A stretch of 64,000 nucleotides of DNA from Verrucomicrobiaceae bacterium (GCA_027487315.1 JAIYDW010000015.1:1-64000); one strand, 5' to 3'; positions 36,415 through 47,206 are shown, counted from the stretch's first letter. The notes: generated from the letters alone by a model not told the origin. Numbers and translations are program-made.

Positions 36415-38562
36415 TTACTTAGCTCCACCACGCTGCTCAACAATTGCTTCGACGATCTGTTGAGGCACCTGTTCGAAGTGCGATGGCTGCATCGAATATG
36501 AGGCTCGGCCCGAGGAAAGAGTCCGAATGGCGGTCGAGTATCCAAACATTTCAGCCAATGGAACCTCAGCACGAAGGATCGCCGTCGCTCCACGGGTGTC
36601 CATACCTTGAATCCGACCCCGACGACGATTTAAGTCACCCATAATGTCGCCCTGATAGTCTTCTGGGGTCGATGCTTCGACTGCCATGATTGGTTCAAGT
36701 AAAACGCACTTCGCCTTTTTCAGCGCGTCCTTCACGGCAAAGATCGCCGCCATTTTGAATGCATTTTCGTTTGAATCCACATCGTGGCTGGATCCATCGA
36801 TCAAATCGATGTGAATATCGATCACTGGATAGCCGGCAATGATTCCATTGAGAGTTGCCTCGATGCAGCCTGACTTACAAGCGTTGATATACTCCTTGGG
36901 GATGGTTCCGCCCACGACCTTGTTCTCGACCGTCACGCCCTTACCCTTCTCACCTGGCGCGATCTTTAGAATCACGTGTCCATATTGACCCCGTCCACCG
37001 GATTGCTTGACCAACTTCCCTTCTCCATCGGCCGGCATAGTGAGAGTCTCGCGGTAGGCGATCTGGGGTTTGCCTGTATTGGTCTCAACCTTGTGTTCAC
37101 GCTTGAGTCGGTCACAGAGAATTTCCAAGTGCAACTCACCCATTCCGGCGATGATTGTCTGACCGGTCTCTTCATCAGTCTTGACAAAGAAGGTCGGATC
37201 TTCCTCAGACAAGCGCTGAAGGGCATTGCCCATTTTCTCTTGGTCGCCCTTTGTTTTTGGCTCCACGGCCATGGAAATGACGGGCTCAGGGAAAGTTGGG
37301 GGCTCAAGAAGAAGCTCACGACTCTCATCGCAGAGGGTGTCTCCGGTGCGCACGTCCTTTACACCGACAAGTGCCGCGATATCACCTGAGTAACAGGCAT
37401 CAATATCTTTGTGAACAGCGGCTTGGATCTGGATCAGACGACCAACCCGTTCTGATTTCCTTGTGCGAGGGTTATATATGACATCACCCTTTTTGACGCA
37501 TCCAGAATAGACACGGAAGAAAACCAAACGGCCAAACTTATCAGACCAAAGCTTGAATGCCAAAGCGCAGAACTTTCCGGAGTCATCAGGTTGAGCCGCA
37601 ATTCTCACCTCTGGATCATCGACCGAGTGCCCTTCTTGAGGTGGGATATCGAGCGGACCAGGAAGATAATCGATGACGGCGTCCACCAGGTATTGAACCC
37701 CCTTGTTCTTGAATGCAGATCCCCCCGCCATCGGTACAATGCGATTTGCAATGACCGCCCGGCGCAAGGCGAGTTTTACATCCTGAATACTGATGGGCAA
37801 TTCCTCAAGGAACATCATCCCAAGCTCATCATCCACATCACAGATCGCGGCTACTAGATCGTCGTAAGCCTCCTTGGCCTTCGCAACCTCAGCGCCTTCA
37901 AGACTACGAACTGTGTAGGTGGATCCGAACTTGTCGTCATCCGAATAGATCACAGCCTTTTGGTTGATCACATCGATTTGCCCAGAAAGGTTATCCTCCG
38001 CACCGATCGGGATTAGAACCGGCCAGGCGTTGGCTCCAAGTTTTTCCCGGACATCCTTCACCACGTTCTCAAAATTCGCACCCGTGCGGTCCATTTTGTT
38101 TACGAACGCAATCCGGGGAACGCCATATTTCTCAGCTTGGCGGTAAACCGTCTCGGACTGAGGCTGCACGCCCGCGACACCACAAAGAACAAAGATAGCA
38201 CCATCAAGAACCCGCAGGGAACGCTCAACCTCAGCAGTGAAATCAACGTGCCCGGGTGTGTCGATGATATTCACCCGCATGTTTTCACCTTCCCGCAACT
38301 TGAAGACACCCTCTTCTTTCAGCTGCTTCCAGGATGCAGTCACAGCCGCCGAAGTAATGGTGATCCCTCGCTCCTGCTCCTGCTCCATCCAGTCCGTCGT
38401 CGCAGCACCATCGTGAACCTCGCCTATTTTGTGGATCATTCCCGTATAGAACAGGATCCGCTCGGTCAGAGTCGTCTTGCCAGCGTCAATGTGGGCGCAG
38501 ATCCCGATGTTACGGGTGCGCTCTAGTGGGAATTCGCGATTGGGTGAGTTAGGGTTCGACAT
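36415..38562 (-). CDS. fusA: Translation elongation factor G
   Basis: 715 residues, a full-length EF-G that drives translocation by GTP hydrolysis. The G1 loop is [11 protein letters not shown]2/G3 include RGITITSAA and DTPGHVDF, and G4 is NKMD. Domains II-V follow, ending in [16 protein letters not shown]. It is placed between rpsG and rpsJ, joining the str and S10 groups. Confidence 0.98.
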   Translation of the reverse strand: MSNPNSPNREFPLERTRNIGICAHIDAGKTTLTERILFYTGMIHKIGEVHDGAATTDWMEQEQERGITITSAAVTASWKQLKEEGVFKLREGENMRVNIIDTPGHVDFTAEVERSLRVLDGAIFVLCGVAGVQPQSETVYRQAEKYGVPRIAFVNKMDRTGANFENVVKDVREKLGANAWPVLIPIGAEDNLSGQIDVINQKAVIYSDDDKFGSTYTVRSLEGAEVAKAKEAYDDLVAAICDVDDELGMMFLEELPISIQDVKLALRRAVIANRIVPMAGGSAFKNKGVQYLVDAVIDYLPGPLDIPPQEGHSVDDPEVRIAAQPDDSGKFCALAFKLWSDKFGRLVFFRVYSGCVKKGDVIYNPRTRKSERVGRLIQIQAAVHKDIDACYSGDIAALVGVKDVRTGDTLCDESRELLLEPPTFPEPVISMAVEPKTKGDQEKMGNALQRLSEEDPTFFVKTDEETGQTIIAGMGELHLEILCDRLKREHKVETNTGKPQIAYRETLTMPADGEGKLVKQSGGRGQYGHVILKIAPGEKGKGVTVENKVVGGTIPKEYINACKSGCIEATLNGIIAGYPVIDIHIDLIDGSSHDVDSNENAFKMAAIFAVKDALKKAKCVLLEPIMAVEASTPEDYQGDIMGDLNRRRGRIQGMDTRGATAILRAEVPLAEMFGYSTAIRTLSSGRASYSMQPSHFEQVPQQIVEAIVEQRGGAK

Positions 38563-38599
38563 TGTCTAAACGAAAAGTGGGTGATTGCAGTAACTCTTC

Positions 38600-39073
38600 C
38601 TACCAGCGGAAGTGCGCAAAGGCGCGGTTTGCTTGCGCTTGCTTGTGAACATCGTCGCGCTTACGGACCGAGTTTCCTTGCCCTTGGGAAGCATCTTTCA
38701 ACTCATTGGCCAAAGCACGATGCATCGGAACCCCACGGCGAGTCCGAGCATAGTTGATCAACCAACGCATTGCGAGCGACTCAGAGCGTGCCGGAGCAAC
38801 CTCAAGAGGAACCTGATAAGTGGCACCACCTACCCGCCGAGCTTTCGTCTCAACGCGAGGCTTTACGTTCTCAACAGCCCGATTGAACAACTCAAGTGGA
38901 TCGACCGCTTCGGACTTTTCATTCAGCATCTCGATGGCTGAATAGACAATTCGTTCCGCGATCGACTTTTTGCCGCACACCATCACGCGGCTAATGAGGT
39001 GCCCGACCAGTTCACTATCGTAGCGAGAGTCTTTGACGACCGGTTTTTCGTAAACACGTTTCCTGCGAGCCAT
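38600..39073 (-). CDS. rpsG: 30S ribosomal protein S7
   Basis: 157 residues. MARRKRVYEKPVVKDSRYDS begins the protein, and VKPRVETKARRVGGATYQVP is the rRNA-binding signature. S7 nucleates assembly of the 16S 3' domain. It lies between rpsL and fusA. Confidence 0.97.
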   Translation of the reverse strand: MARRKRVYEKPVVKDSRYDSELVGHLISRVMVCGKKSIAERIVYSAIEMLNEKSEAVDPLELFNRAVENVKPRVETKARRVGGATYQVPLEVAPARSESLAMRWLINYARTRRGVPMHRALANELKDASQGQGNSVRKRDDVHKQAQANRAFAHFRW

Positions 39074-39116
39074 GACTTGAAAAGAGAGTTAGAGAGGTTT
39101 CGACGAGGGGTGGAAA

Positions 39117-39524
39117 TTATTTCTTCTTCTTGCCCGTATCGGCAGCTTGACCCGGCTTCGGGCGCTTTGCACCATACTTCGAGCGGCCACGACGACGCTT
39201 ATCAACCCCAAGGCAGTCAAGCGTCCCACGGACGATGTGGTAGCGAACACCAGGAAGGTCCTTCACCCGGCCACCACGAACAAGAACAATGGAGTGCTCC
39301 TGCAAGTTATGACCTTCTCCGCCAATGTAGGCGATGACTTCAAAGCCATTGGTGAGCCGGACCTTGGCAACCTTACGCAAAGCCGAGTTCGGCTTTTTTG
39401 GCGTCCGTGTCATCACTTGCAGGCAGACTCCACGGCGCTGGGGGCACTTTGCGAGAGCCGGCGACTTTGACTTGACCGCTTTGTCTTTGCGACCGTGTCG
39501 AACGAGTTGATTGATTGTGGGCAT
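39117..39524 (-). CDS. rpsL: 30S ribosomal protein S12
   Basis: 135 residues. [15 protein letters not shown] opens it; [17 protein letters not shown] and [20 protein letters not shown] contain the streptomycin-related lysines. S12 controls decoding accuracy. It is the first gene of the long ribosomal transcript. No Shine-Dalgarno sequence is visible before its ATG. Confidence 0.98.
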   Translation of the reverse strand: MPTINQLVRHGRKDKAVKSKSPALAKCPQRRGVCLQVMTRTPKKPNSALRKVAKVRLTNGFEVIAYIGGEGHNLQEHSIVLVRGGRVKDLPGVRYHIVRGTLDCLGVDKRRRGRSKYGAKRPKPGQAADTGKKKK

Positions 39525-40049
39525 GATAGGAGAAGCGCTACTTTTCCGACCTGCCGGCTTGCTCCGGGGGGGACGTGAAAGACCACTTTGTGAGTGGTTT
39601 CCACAGTCTTTTCCGGAACTGCACCGATAGCAAAAGCCTGAAAAATCAGGTTATTTCGCTCAGCCTTCAGGGAAGGCCGAGGTCGCGGGGGCCGGGATAA
39701 TGCCTTCTCCTGGAGATGTCGCAAGGGATTTTTCCTCTTGGACTGAATTTTTTTGCTTCTCGTTCCCCATTTTGACACAATTTCCATTGTATTTGGCGTT
39801 TTCTCTCAGGTTTGCAAGCTTCGAGCTACCTTACGCTGGAACTCGATCGCCGCTTTCTGACGATTACTCAGCAGCAACTTTGCTCATCAGGTCCTCGGAA
39901 CGTTCTGACTAGTGGACCACACTGCCTCGCAGCTTGATTAGGGCTACCTTTGGCAAGTTGCGGAAGAAACTGTTCAAGCTTACTTTAAGGTCACGTTTGT
40001 CGATAACGCAGCAGGAAATGCACTTAGCCACCAAGCACTCTGGGAGCAA
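39525..40049 (-). promoter_or_regulatory. Leader and putative promoter region of the str-S10-spc operon
   Basis: No gene is seen in this stretch. On the minus strand a TACAAT box (39791-39786) could be a -10 element, but a matching -35 at normal spacing is lacking. Between it and rpsL are three short perfect hairpins: GCCTTC/GAAGGC (39663-39677), CCTGA/TCAGG (39637-39650) and ACCACT/AGTGGT (39582-39598). Together they suggest a roughly 260-base structured leader. The part above about 39800 shows nothing recognisable. Confidence 0.4.
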
Positions 40050-41031
40050 TCTGCTGTCCCAAACCATCCCGCGCGCCGCGTGCTCGCGCTCAAAACGGGG
40101 ACGCCGCGGCGTGCGCAAGCGGTTGCACAGAGCCAATCGGTCCGCCCTTGAAGGTCTATCCACCGGCTGTGAAGTCTTCGCGGGCAACCGAGCTTACGTG
40201 ACCTCAGTGGAGGACATGGTCGAGATGATGGAAGTCAAGTATGGTCTGGCCAAATGCATCTGGTTCATGGTTCGAGGATGGCCAACGTGGGCAATCTCGA
40301 CTTTTTGCGCGCGTGCCACGCCCCGCCGTATCGTCGGCAGTAGGAAGCCGCCATGCTAGTTCTGCTGCGGCAGCGAGCCAGGGCTCTGTTGCATCTTACT
40401 GCGCTAGCGCCCTGTCAAAGACGCTGGCCTAGTAGAGCACTGCATTGGCCACTGGCTGGAGCGTTATCCGAGCGCTTAGAAACTCATCGAAGTCCCCGTG
40501 GAGCGTGACGGCCCAAGGACGCGACTACAGCCTGGCAATCACCGGGAAAGCGGACGCCAGAGCTGGGCGCAGCTCGCGAACGACACCTACCTACTTCGCA
40601 CCAACTGCCCCGAGAAAGACTCCGCGTAATTGTGACGCTGGTACATAACTCTGCCATAGGCCGAGGAATGCATCAAAATCAGCAAAAGAGACCTCCAACT
40701 GCGGCCTGTCTTCCATCAAAGGCTGCGCCGGGTGGAAGCGCACATTCTGGTGTGCTTTTGACCCTTGCCTTGTGGCGCACATTGGAGATGTGGATGCGGG
40801 GCAAAGGGCTGTACGATTGAGCCGGGCAACTACTCAAGGAAGTGGCCACTGTGCGCAGAACGGACGTGGTGGTTCAGGTGAGGGTGGAGAGCCAAGACCA
40901 GCCGCCACCTGCGCCTCCGCGCAGTCGCCCGCCTAAACCACCGGGTTGCCGAACTGCTGCAACGGCTGGGCCTTCAATTACCGAGAGCGCCAAGAATCGT
41001 GCAGAATGTAGTCCCAAGAACCACTCTGTGA
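40050..41031 (+). pseudogene. Decayed IS1634/IS4-type transposase
   Basis: Transposase-like pieces appear in order but in different frames. EGLSTGCEVFAGNRA and TSVEDMVEMMEVKYGLAK come first, then NVGNLDFLRACHA after a lost base, then [59 protein letters not shown] and VEAHILVCF follow. The last piece is RLNHRVAELLQRLGLQLPRA, then IVQNVV and a natural stop at 41029-41031. At least four frameshifts and several stops separate them. The N-terminus is unrecognisable and no terminal repeats were found. It is an old inactive insertion between nuoN and rpsL. Confidence 0.8.
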
Positions 41032-41261
41032 CGCCCCTCAAAATCTTGTTCCTGACTCAATAGTCTCCCTCAACTGACGAACTTGGTTTAAATTCTACCC
41101 TTCACTCCAGTCTCAGCAGGAAACTCAAAGTTAAACTGCTGAATGAGCCTATTCAGGAGTCCGACGCTTTTTCCAGCTTTCCGCGCAGAAGCTCCAGTAG
41201 CAAACGAACGCACAGGCCATAGCTCAACTCCAAACCTCCGCAGCCCTAACGAGCCACCAGA
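41032..41261. other. Intergenic DNA downstream of nuoN
   Basis: No gene is seen. One hairpin (CTGAAT/ATTCAG, 41139-41156) could help end the nuo transcript, but it lacks a clear T-run on the minus strand. The rest may be eroded flank of the adjacent insertion sequence. Confidence 0.4.
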
Positions 41262-42740
41262 CTAATGCCCCGAAGCACTCGTCCCCGCAGCAGGCACTTT
41301 TGCCAGTAGCGTTTGCAAAGGTTTGGGGTAGACACCCAACACCGCAATCGTCAATCCAAGCACCATACACACAGCCCTAGCGAGTACTCCCATTCGAAAT
41401 GGCTCGGTGCTCTCCTCCGGGGTAAACATAGCAAGGATGACTCGGAAATAGTAATAAAAACCTGCAGCAGCCCCAATCACCGCACAGGCCAACGCAAACC
41501 ACAATTGCTGATCTACCAACCCAAGGATCACCCACATTTTTCCAAAGAAACCCGCTGTCAAAGGCAATCCTGCCAATGAGGCAAACGCCAAGGTAACCAA
41601 AAGCGCAAGAGATGGAGACTTCTGGGCTAGCCCCTTGAAGTCATCAAGCTCTTCGCCCCTTCCATTCAATCGCATTTGTATCAACGCCGCAAAGCCTAGC
41701 ACCGTCATCGGAAGGTAGGTCGCTAAATAGAAGGCCACGGTGCCTCCAGGAGACAAATCCACGCGCACACTATCCCGTGCGGCAAGTGCCAGCAGCAGGA
41801 AACCTGCGTGAGAAATACTCGAGTAAGCCAAAAGCCTTTTCACGTTGGTCTGGAACAAGGCAGGCAGAGACCCAACAACCACCGTCACGGCACCCGCAAT
41901 GCTAAGAACCGTTATGACCTCTTCCCTCACCATTGAGCCAGATACGGTCAATGCCTCAATCACTCGTGTTAACACCACAAAACCCGCCGCTTTCGAACCA
42001 ACCGAGAGAAACACCGTCGTAGGCGTCGAAGCACCTTGATAAACGTCAGGCACCCACATCTGAAAAGGAACCGCTGCGACCTTGAATCCAAGCCCAGCAA
42101 GCAGAAACGACACTCCAAACAAAAGCGCGGTCTTGTTCACCTCTCCCCCCTGAACTGCATTCGTAATGCCCTCAAAACTCAACGACCCAGTGGCCCCATA
42201 GACCCAAGCCACACCGAACACCAATACACCGGTAGATAATGCACCCAAGATCAAATATTTCACTCCCGCCTCAAGCGCTAGAGCGCTCTTCCGGGTATAG
42301 GCGACGAGCACGTAGAATGAAACGGTCACCAACTCGAGTGACACGAACACTGTCACCAAATCCTTGGCTGATGCCATCCACATCATCCCCACACAAACAA
42401 ATAGCGGCAAACTAAACATTTCGCCCAGTTTCCCATCAAGTGAGAATTTATTCAAATAGGGCGAAGCCTCGAGCGTTAACCAGAGCACGAAAAATGTAAT
42501 AACAAGGGCAAATGCCTTGTAGAACATTGCCAGCGAATCCAGTTGATGGTAAGCTCCAACGAATGCAGGTAATGCTTCCTGCCCCCCTGCTACGGTGACC
42601 AAAAGCACAAGGACACCCGCCACACCTGCCACACAGATTCCAGCTAGTGCCTTGCTCGAAACGGATGGCACGAAGGCCTCGAGCAACAGCACAAACAGGC
42701 CGAGCAGTGCCAACAGAGCTTCGAGATTAAAAACAGACAT
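41262..42740 (-). CDS. nuoN: NADH-quinone oxidoreductase subunit N
   Basis: 492 residues with about fourteen membrane segments, one of three antiporter-like proton-pumping subunits of complex I. LELVTVSFYVLVAY carries the key glutamate of helix 5. VPFQMWVPDVYQGAS and KRLLAYSSISHAGF are typical. It is the last gene of nuoHIJKLMN, 26 bases after nuoM. Confidence 0.95.
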   Translation of the reverse strand: MSVFNLEALLALLGLFVLLLEAFVPSVSSKALAGICVAGVAGVLVLLVTVAGGQEALPAFVGAYHQLDSLAMFYKAFALVITFFVLWLTLEASPYLNKFSLDGKLGEMFSLPLFVCVGMMWMASAKDLVTVFVSLELVTVSFYVLVAYTRKSALALEAGVKYLILGALSTGVLVFGVAWVYGATGSLSFEGITNAVQGGEVNKTALLFGVSFLLAGLGFKVAAVPFQMWVPDVYQGASTPTTVFLSVGSKAAGFVVLTRVIEALTVSGSMVREEVITVLSIAGAVTVVVGSLPALFQTNVKRLLAYSSISHAGFLLLALAARDSVRVDLSPGGTVAFYLATYLPMTVLGFAALIQMRLNGRGEELDDFKGLAQKSPSLALLVTLAFASLAGLPLTAGFFGKMWVILGLVDQQLWFALACAVIGAAAGFYYYFRVILAMFTPEESTEPFRMGVLARAVCMVLGLTIAVLGVYPKPLQTLLAKVPAAGTSASGH

Positions 42741-42766
42741 GGGGTCGGAGAGAGAGAATTAAAGAA

Positions 42767-44275
42767 TCACGGGGTAGCGATAGGGGCCAAGGGAGCCTGA
42801 ATCAAATCTAGCAAGAGGGATGGAAAACAACCCACCGCCAACAATACTGCTGCCAACAGCACCAGTGGAAGCCACTGACCAGAGCCAGGATCACTCATGA
42901 ACAAGCCCGTCTGAGGCGTACCCTGAAAAATCGCTCGATACCCCCGAAGCATATAGACCGCCGAAATCACCACTCCCCAAAGAGCCAAAATCACCGTCCA
43001 GTGCAGTGAAGTCAGTCCTTGCGCCGGAATGAACGTCGATGACGGATTGCCATTAGCGAAGGCCCCCATGAAAATCATCACTTCACCGGCAAAATTTGCC
43101 AACCCTGGCAGCCCGATCGATGCAAAGGCCCCAAACGCAAATACCACCGTCAAAAACGGCGCATGGCTCCCAATTCCACCCAATTTAGCCATCGCAAGTG
43201 TCCCCAATTGGTTTCTCATCCTTCCACAGATCGCAAACAGCAGCGCGATCGAAATCCCGTGGGCAAACATCAACAGTATGGCACCCTTTACCGCGATCTC
43301 CGTACCCGCAGCCAGCCCCAAAAAAAGATACCCCATGTGCATGACGCTCGAATTGGCAAGCATGTCATCCAATCGCTTCTGATGCAAGGTAACCAATCCG
43401 ACCACCAAAATGTTCCCCAACAACATGATTAGCAAAGCCTGCTGCACCCAAGGCACCTGCGCGCCGGCGGGCAACAAGGGCAGAGCAATCCGAAACAGTC
43501 CATACAACCCGAACTTTTTGAGCACCCCCGAGTGCAACATCGCCACAGGCGTTGGTGCCGTCGCATAGGCTGGCGCAGCCCAGCTATGAAATGGGAAAAG
43601 ACTCACCAACGTTCCAAACCCCACCAAAAGCAGAAAAAATAGTGGGCCTTGGGCCGTTGCAGGGAGCGGACTCATTGCCGCTTGGGCGCGCAAAGCAACT
43701 AGATCAAACGTCAGTTTGCCACCTCCACTGAACTCAATCACCGCCCAGACCAAACCCGCCAACAGGACAAGGCTCCCTGCGCCCAAATAGATCGTCGTCT
43801 TCCAAGCCACCGCCAGTCGCTGATCCTTCTCCGCACGCCCGTGAATCCCAATCATGAGGAAAGTAGGAATCAGAGCTACCTCATGAAACGCGTAAATGAA
43901 AAACAAATCCGTGCACAAGAATGCCCCAAGCGCTCCTCCAGAAATCAGAAGCGACGCAATATGATACATCGAAGGCTTATCAACAATTTGCCAAACCGCA
44001 GCGAACGTCACCAGCACCGTCAGCAATGCCATGATCATCGACACCCCATCCGCGCCCACGGCAAATGCGATCGATGGGTTGTCCAGCACCATATGCTTGT
44101 TTACAAACGCTAAATCTGTAGCGCTCTTAAAGGCTGGAAAACGCACCGCCAAAACCAAAACCCACAATAGGTTTACAGTTGAGGCAACTACCGCAGTCAG
44201 GCGGGCTGGGGCACCCATCCAAATTGCCAAAGCGGCAAGGAAAGGAATTAAAATGATGATTTCGAGCGAGCTCAT
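42767..44275 (-). CDS. nuoM: NADH-quinone oxidoreductase subunit M
   Basis: 502 residues, multi-spanning. The helix-5 acid is in FIYAFHEVALIPTFLMIG. SLFPFHSWAAPAYATAPTPV and the LGLAAGT loop follow the proton-channel pattern. It pumps protons as part of the membrane arm. It lies between nuoL and nuoN. Confidence 0.95.
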   Translation of the reverse strand: MSSLEIIILIPFLAALAIWMGAPARLTAVVASTVNLLWVLVLAVRFPAFKSATDLAFVNKHMVLDNPSIAFAVGADGVSMIMALLTVLVTFAAVWQIVDKPSMYHIASLLISGGALGAFLCTDLFFIYAFHEVALIPTFLMIGIHGRAEKDQRLAVAWKTTIYLGAGSLVLLAGLVWAVIEFSGGGKLTFDLVALRAQAAMSPLPATAQGPLFFLLLVGFGTLVSLFPFHSWAAPAYATAPTPVAMLHSGVLKKFGLYGLFRIALPLLPAGAQVPWVQQALLIMLLGNILVVGLVTLHQKRLDDMLANSSVMHMGYLFLGLAAGTEIAVKGAILLMFAHGISIALLFAICGRMRNQLGTLAMAKLGGIGSHAPFLTVVFAFGAFASIGLPGLANFAGEVMIFMGAFANGNPSSTFIPAQGLTSLHWTVILALWGVVISAVYMLRGYRAIFQGTPQTGLFMSDPGSGQWLPLVLLAAVLLAVGCFPSLLLDLIQAPLAPIATP

Positions 44276-44301
44276 GCCAGTCTAAGAATGCGTTCCTCCC
44301 A

Positions 44302-46212
44302 TCAATGGCCCACACCGGGCAAAACGAAAACGATGACATAGATGGCCAGGAGTACGCCAACCCCCAGTAAGAATGTATAACCCTGAAGTTGTCCGGCCTG
44401 CAGCAACCGAGCCTTTTGCCCAACTTTGGCGACCACGGCTGCAGGTAATCGCGCCACCAAGCCGTCGACCACAACATGCTCAACCCCTGTGACCAGCCAC
44501 GCCAATCCATCTTGGAAAACCTTGATCAGCACCGCATAAATCTCATCGAAATAAAACTTATTGGCGAACAGCTTGATGCTCAATGGATCCTTCTCCCTTC
44601 CCCGGTAGATGACAAAAGCAGCGATCACACCGATCAATAGCGCTGCAATCGATATCCCCATGACCGTGTAATGCCCTTCACCATGGCCATGCACCGCCAT
44701 CGCCTTCAATGGAGCCTCCATAAAATGGTAAGCCGAAAAAACTGACAGGAATGCGAGCACTAACAACGGCACCAACATTGGCAACCTGACCTCCATGGCA
44801 TGACTTGAAGATTCCGACCGGGCCTTTCCCAAAAAGGCCACAATGAAGAGCCGCGTCATGTAAAATGCCGTCAACATGGCAGTAAACGCTCCAGCAGCAA
44901 ACAACCACTTACACTCTTCCCAAGCCACACCCAGAATCGCCTCCTTACTCACGAAACCGCTCAATCCCGGGACCCCAATCAAAGCCGCTGTTCCGACTGC
45001 AAAAGTAAAGGTCGTTACAGGCATATGCTTCGCCAACCCTCCCATTTTCCAAATGTCCTGTTCGTGGTGACACGAGTAGATCACAGCGCCCGCACCCAGG
45101 AACAGCATAGCCTTAAAAAAGGCGTGTGTGTAAAGATGAAACATGGCTGGATGCCCCGCATTGCCACCCATCGCTTCGCCACTCATCCCAACCAATCCCA
45201 CGGCCATGACCATGTAGCCCAACTGGGATAGCGTCGAGTAAGCCAGAATCCTCTTGATATCCCCCTGCTGTGTCGCCATCAAAGCCGCCATCAACGCAGT
45301 AATGCCACCGATGCCAGCAATCCAAGTTGCTCCCATCTCGGAAGCCGCGACCAAAAAACTGATTCGTACAAGCATGTAGACCCCTGCCGCAACCATCGTC
45401 GCCGCATGGATCAAAGCCGATACAGGCGTCGGGCCCTCCATTGCATCCGGCAACCAGACATGCAACGGCATCTGTGCCGACTTACCCACTGCCCCCATGA
45501 ATAAGCAAAGTACCGCAGCGGTCATCAACCACCCCTGGCCCTCGGAAGTCGCTTTGAGCGGACCCATCAACAAACTTTCTTTCAGCCCCGCAAACGTTAC
45601 ATCCCCGTGATTCACGCCAAACAAAAGCAGAATCCCGATCATGAAACCAAAATCCCCAATCCGATTCGTCAAGAAAGCTTTCTTCGAAGCTTCGGCCGCC
45701 GATGGCTTTTGAAACCAGTGTCCGATCAGTAAGAAGGAACTTAGCCCCACCAATTCCCAAAACACAAACATCATCACCAGATTGTCAGCCAGCACAATCC
45801 CTGTCATCGAAAACAAAAAGAGTGACAGCGCCCCAAAGTAGCGTGGCTTCGCATCGTCCTCCTCCATGTATTTGACAGAGAAAACCTGAACCAGAAATCC
45901 GATCAGCGTCACGATGAACATCATCCCAGCACTCTGTCCATCATGCAAAACGTCGATCCCAATGTTGAGCAACTTGCCTCCATCCAGCATCAAAAAGGGC
46001 ATCAATCGAATGGTCTCACTCCCCACCACTCCCAAGTTCATGATGGCGCACAAAAGGCAAATCGCAGACGAAGCTACCGCCAGGAAGACACACACATTCA
46101 CTCCCAACAATTTCCGACCCATCAGAATCACCAACGCCACAGCAAGCGGCAGGAACAGCAAAATGTTCATCAGCGGTGCCGATTGAGTGACGATGTCGGG
46201 AGCAGGAGGCAT
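44302..46212 (-). CDS. nuoL: NADH-quinone oxidoreductase subunit L
   Basis: 636 residues, with the long C-terminal lateral helix expected of NuoL. MFVFWELVGLSSFLLIGHW carries the essential glutamate; GKSAQMPLHVWLPDAMEGPT and KRILAYSTLSQLGYM are conserved. It is the distal proton-pumping subunit of complex I. It follows nuoK. Confidence 0.96.
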   Translation of the reverse strand: MPPAPDIVTQSAPLMNILLFLPLAVALVILMGRKLLGVNVCVFLAVASSAICLLCAIMNLGVVGSETIRLMPFLMLDGGKLLNIGIDVLHDGQSAGMMFIVTLIGFLVQVFSVKYMEEDDAKPRYFGALSLFLFSMTGIVLADNLVMMFVFWELVGLSSFLLIGHWFQKPSAAEASKKAFLTNRIGDFGFMIGILLLFGVNHGDVTFAGLKESLLMGPLKATSEGQGWLMTAAVLCLFMGAVGKSAQMPLHVWLPDAMEGPTPVSALIHAATMVAAGVYMLVRISFLVAASEMGATWIAGIGGITALMAALMATQQGDIKRILAYSTLSQLGYMVMAVGLVGMSGEAMGGNAGHPAMFHLYTHAFFKAMLFLGAGAVIYSCHHEQDIWKMGGLAKHMPVTTFTFAVGTAALIGVPGLSGFVSKEAILGVAWEECKWLFAAGAFTAMLTAFYMTRLFIVAFLGKARSESSSHAMEVRLPMLVPLLVLAFLSVFSAYHFMEAPLKAMAVHGHGEGHYTVMGISIAALLIGVIAAFVIYRGREKDPLSIKLFANKFYFDEIYAVLIKVFQDGLAWLVTGVEHVVVDGLVARLPAAVVAKVGQKARLLQAGQLQGYTFLLGVGVLLAIYVIVFVLPGVGH

Positions 46213-46249
46213 AGCGTGTGAAATTCAAAAAAGACAGTTCCGTGGGATC

Positions 46250-46567
46250 CTACCCCTGCATTCGCGTGATGGTATCCACTTCCACCGATTGACGAGTCCG
46301 ATATAGCGCCACAATCACCGCTAACCCCACCGCCACCTCTGCAGCGGCAACTGTGATGGTAAAAAAGACCAAAGATTGCGCCGCGTAATCCGGCAGCCCA
46401 TCCGTTACTCGGAATCGGGAGAACCCCACTAAAGCTAGGTTGGCCGCGCTTAGCATCATCTCCAGACACATGAAAATGATGATGATATTCCGTCGTACGA
46501 CCACGCCGGCAAGACCCAGCGCAAAGAGCGCACCACTGACAAACAGGTAATGGTTAAGGGTAATCAT
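46250..46567 (-). CDS. nuoK: NADH-quinone oxidoreductase subunit K
   Basis: 105 residues from the ATG at 46567. An in-frame ATG 30 bases upstream would overlap nuoJ, but the family begins MITLNHYLFVSGALFALG. Three membrane helices carry two conserved glutamates (CLEMMLSAANLAL and VAAAEVAVGLA). Part of the proton path of complex I. Confidence 0.94.
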   Translation of the reverse strand: MITLNHYLFVSGALFALGLAGVVVRRNIIIIFMCLEMMLSAANLALVGFSRFRVTDGLPDYAAQSLVFFTITVAAAEVAVGLAVIVALYRTRQSVEVDTITRMQG

Positions 46568-46589
46568 GGAAGGACGGAAATCTAAGGTT

Positions 46590-47177
46590 TTAAACAACAG
46601 GCTTGCTAGGACTTTCGCGCTTGCTTAGCACGACCACACCCACCGTGCCCACCAGCAACAACAGCCCGATCGCCTGCAGGTGAAACCCGTATTGTTCGAA
46701 AAGCGTCATCCCCATCAACTTGGCGTCAGGAAGCGTTCCAGCGGCCAAATCCTTCTGAATGGTCTTCACCTGCGCCACATCCTCCCTTTTCGACGCAATC
46801 TCCATCGAAAGCGCCCTTTGTTCAGTCGTTATGGCACCCTCCTTGAACACGCCCAACACCGCAGCCACCTGTAGCGTCAATACCACCGCCAGGACCACTC
46901 CACCTATCACCGCCGCTGTGTTGGCCCTCTTTGCTTCTTCCTTTTGGATGTCTAGAAGCATGATGATGAACAAAAACAACACCATCACCGCGCCCGTGTA
47001 GACCAAAATCTGAATGATACCGATGAAGTAAGCATCCAGGCTGATAAACAGCGCTGCCAAACCAACGAACGAAACCGCCAAAGACAGCGCACTCGTCACT
47101 GGATTGCGCGCCAATATCACATTCAAACCAAAGCCCAGCGTGATCGCTGCGAATAGATAAAACAAAAAGCTAGGCAT
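46590..47177 (-). CDS. nuoJ: NADH-quinone oxidoreductase subunit J
   Basis: 195 residues with five membrane helices. ARNPVTSALSLAVSFVGLAA and the QILVYTGAVMVLFLFIIMLL helix with its pi-bulge are typical. A soluble insert (about residues 115-155) sits before the last helix. It lies between nuoI and nuoK. Confidence 0.93.
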   Translation of the reverse strand: MPSFLFYLFAAITLGFGLNVILARNPVTSALSLAVSFVGLAALFISLDAYFIGIIQILVYTGAVMVLFLFIIMLLDIQKEEAKRANTAAVIGGVVLAVVLTLQVAAVLGVFKEGAITTEQRALSMEIASKREDVAQVKTIQKDLAAGTLPDAKLMGMTLFEQYGFHLQAIGLLLLVGTVGVVVLSKRESPSKPVV

Positions 47178-47206
47178 ATCGGCTTAAATTCAAACTCGAC
47201 TGATGA

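Noticed and set aside
39413-39787. Minus-strand frame of 124 codons reaching into the rpsL leader
   Set aside because: It overlaps rpsL in another frame and has no recognisable protein features; the region is better read as an untranslated leader.
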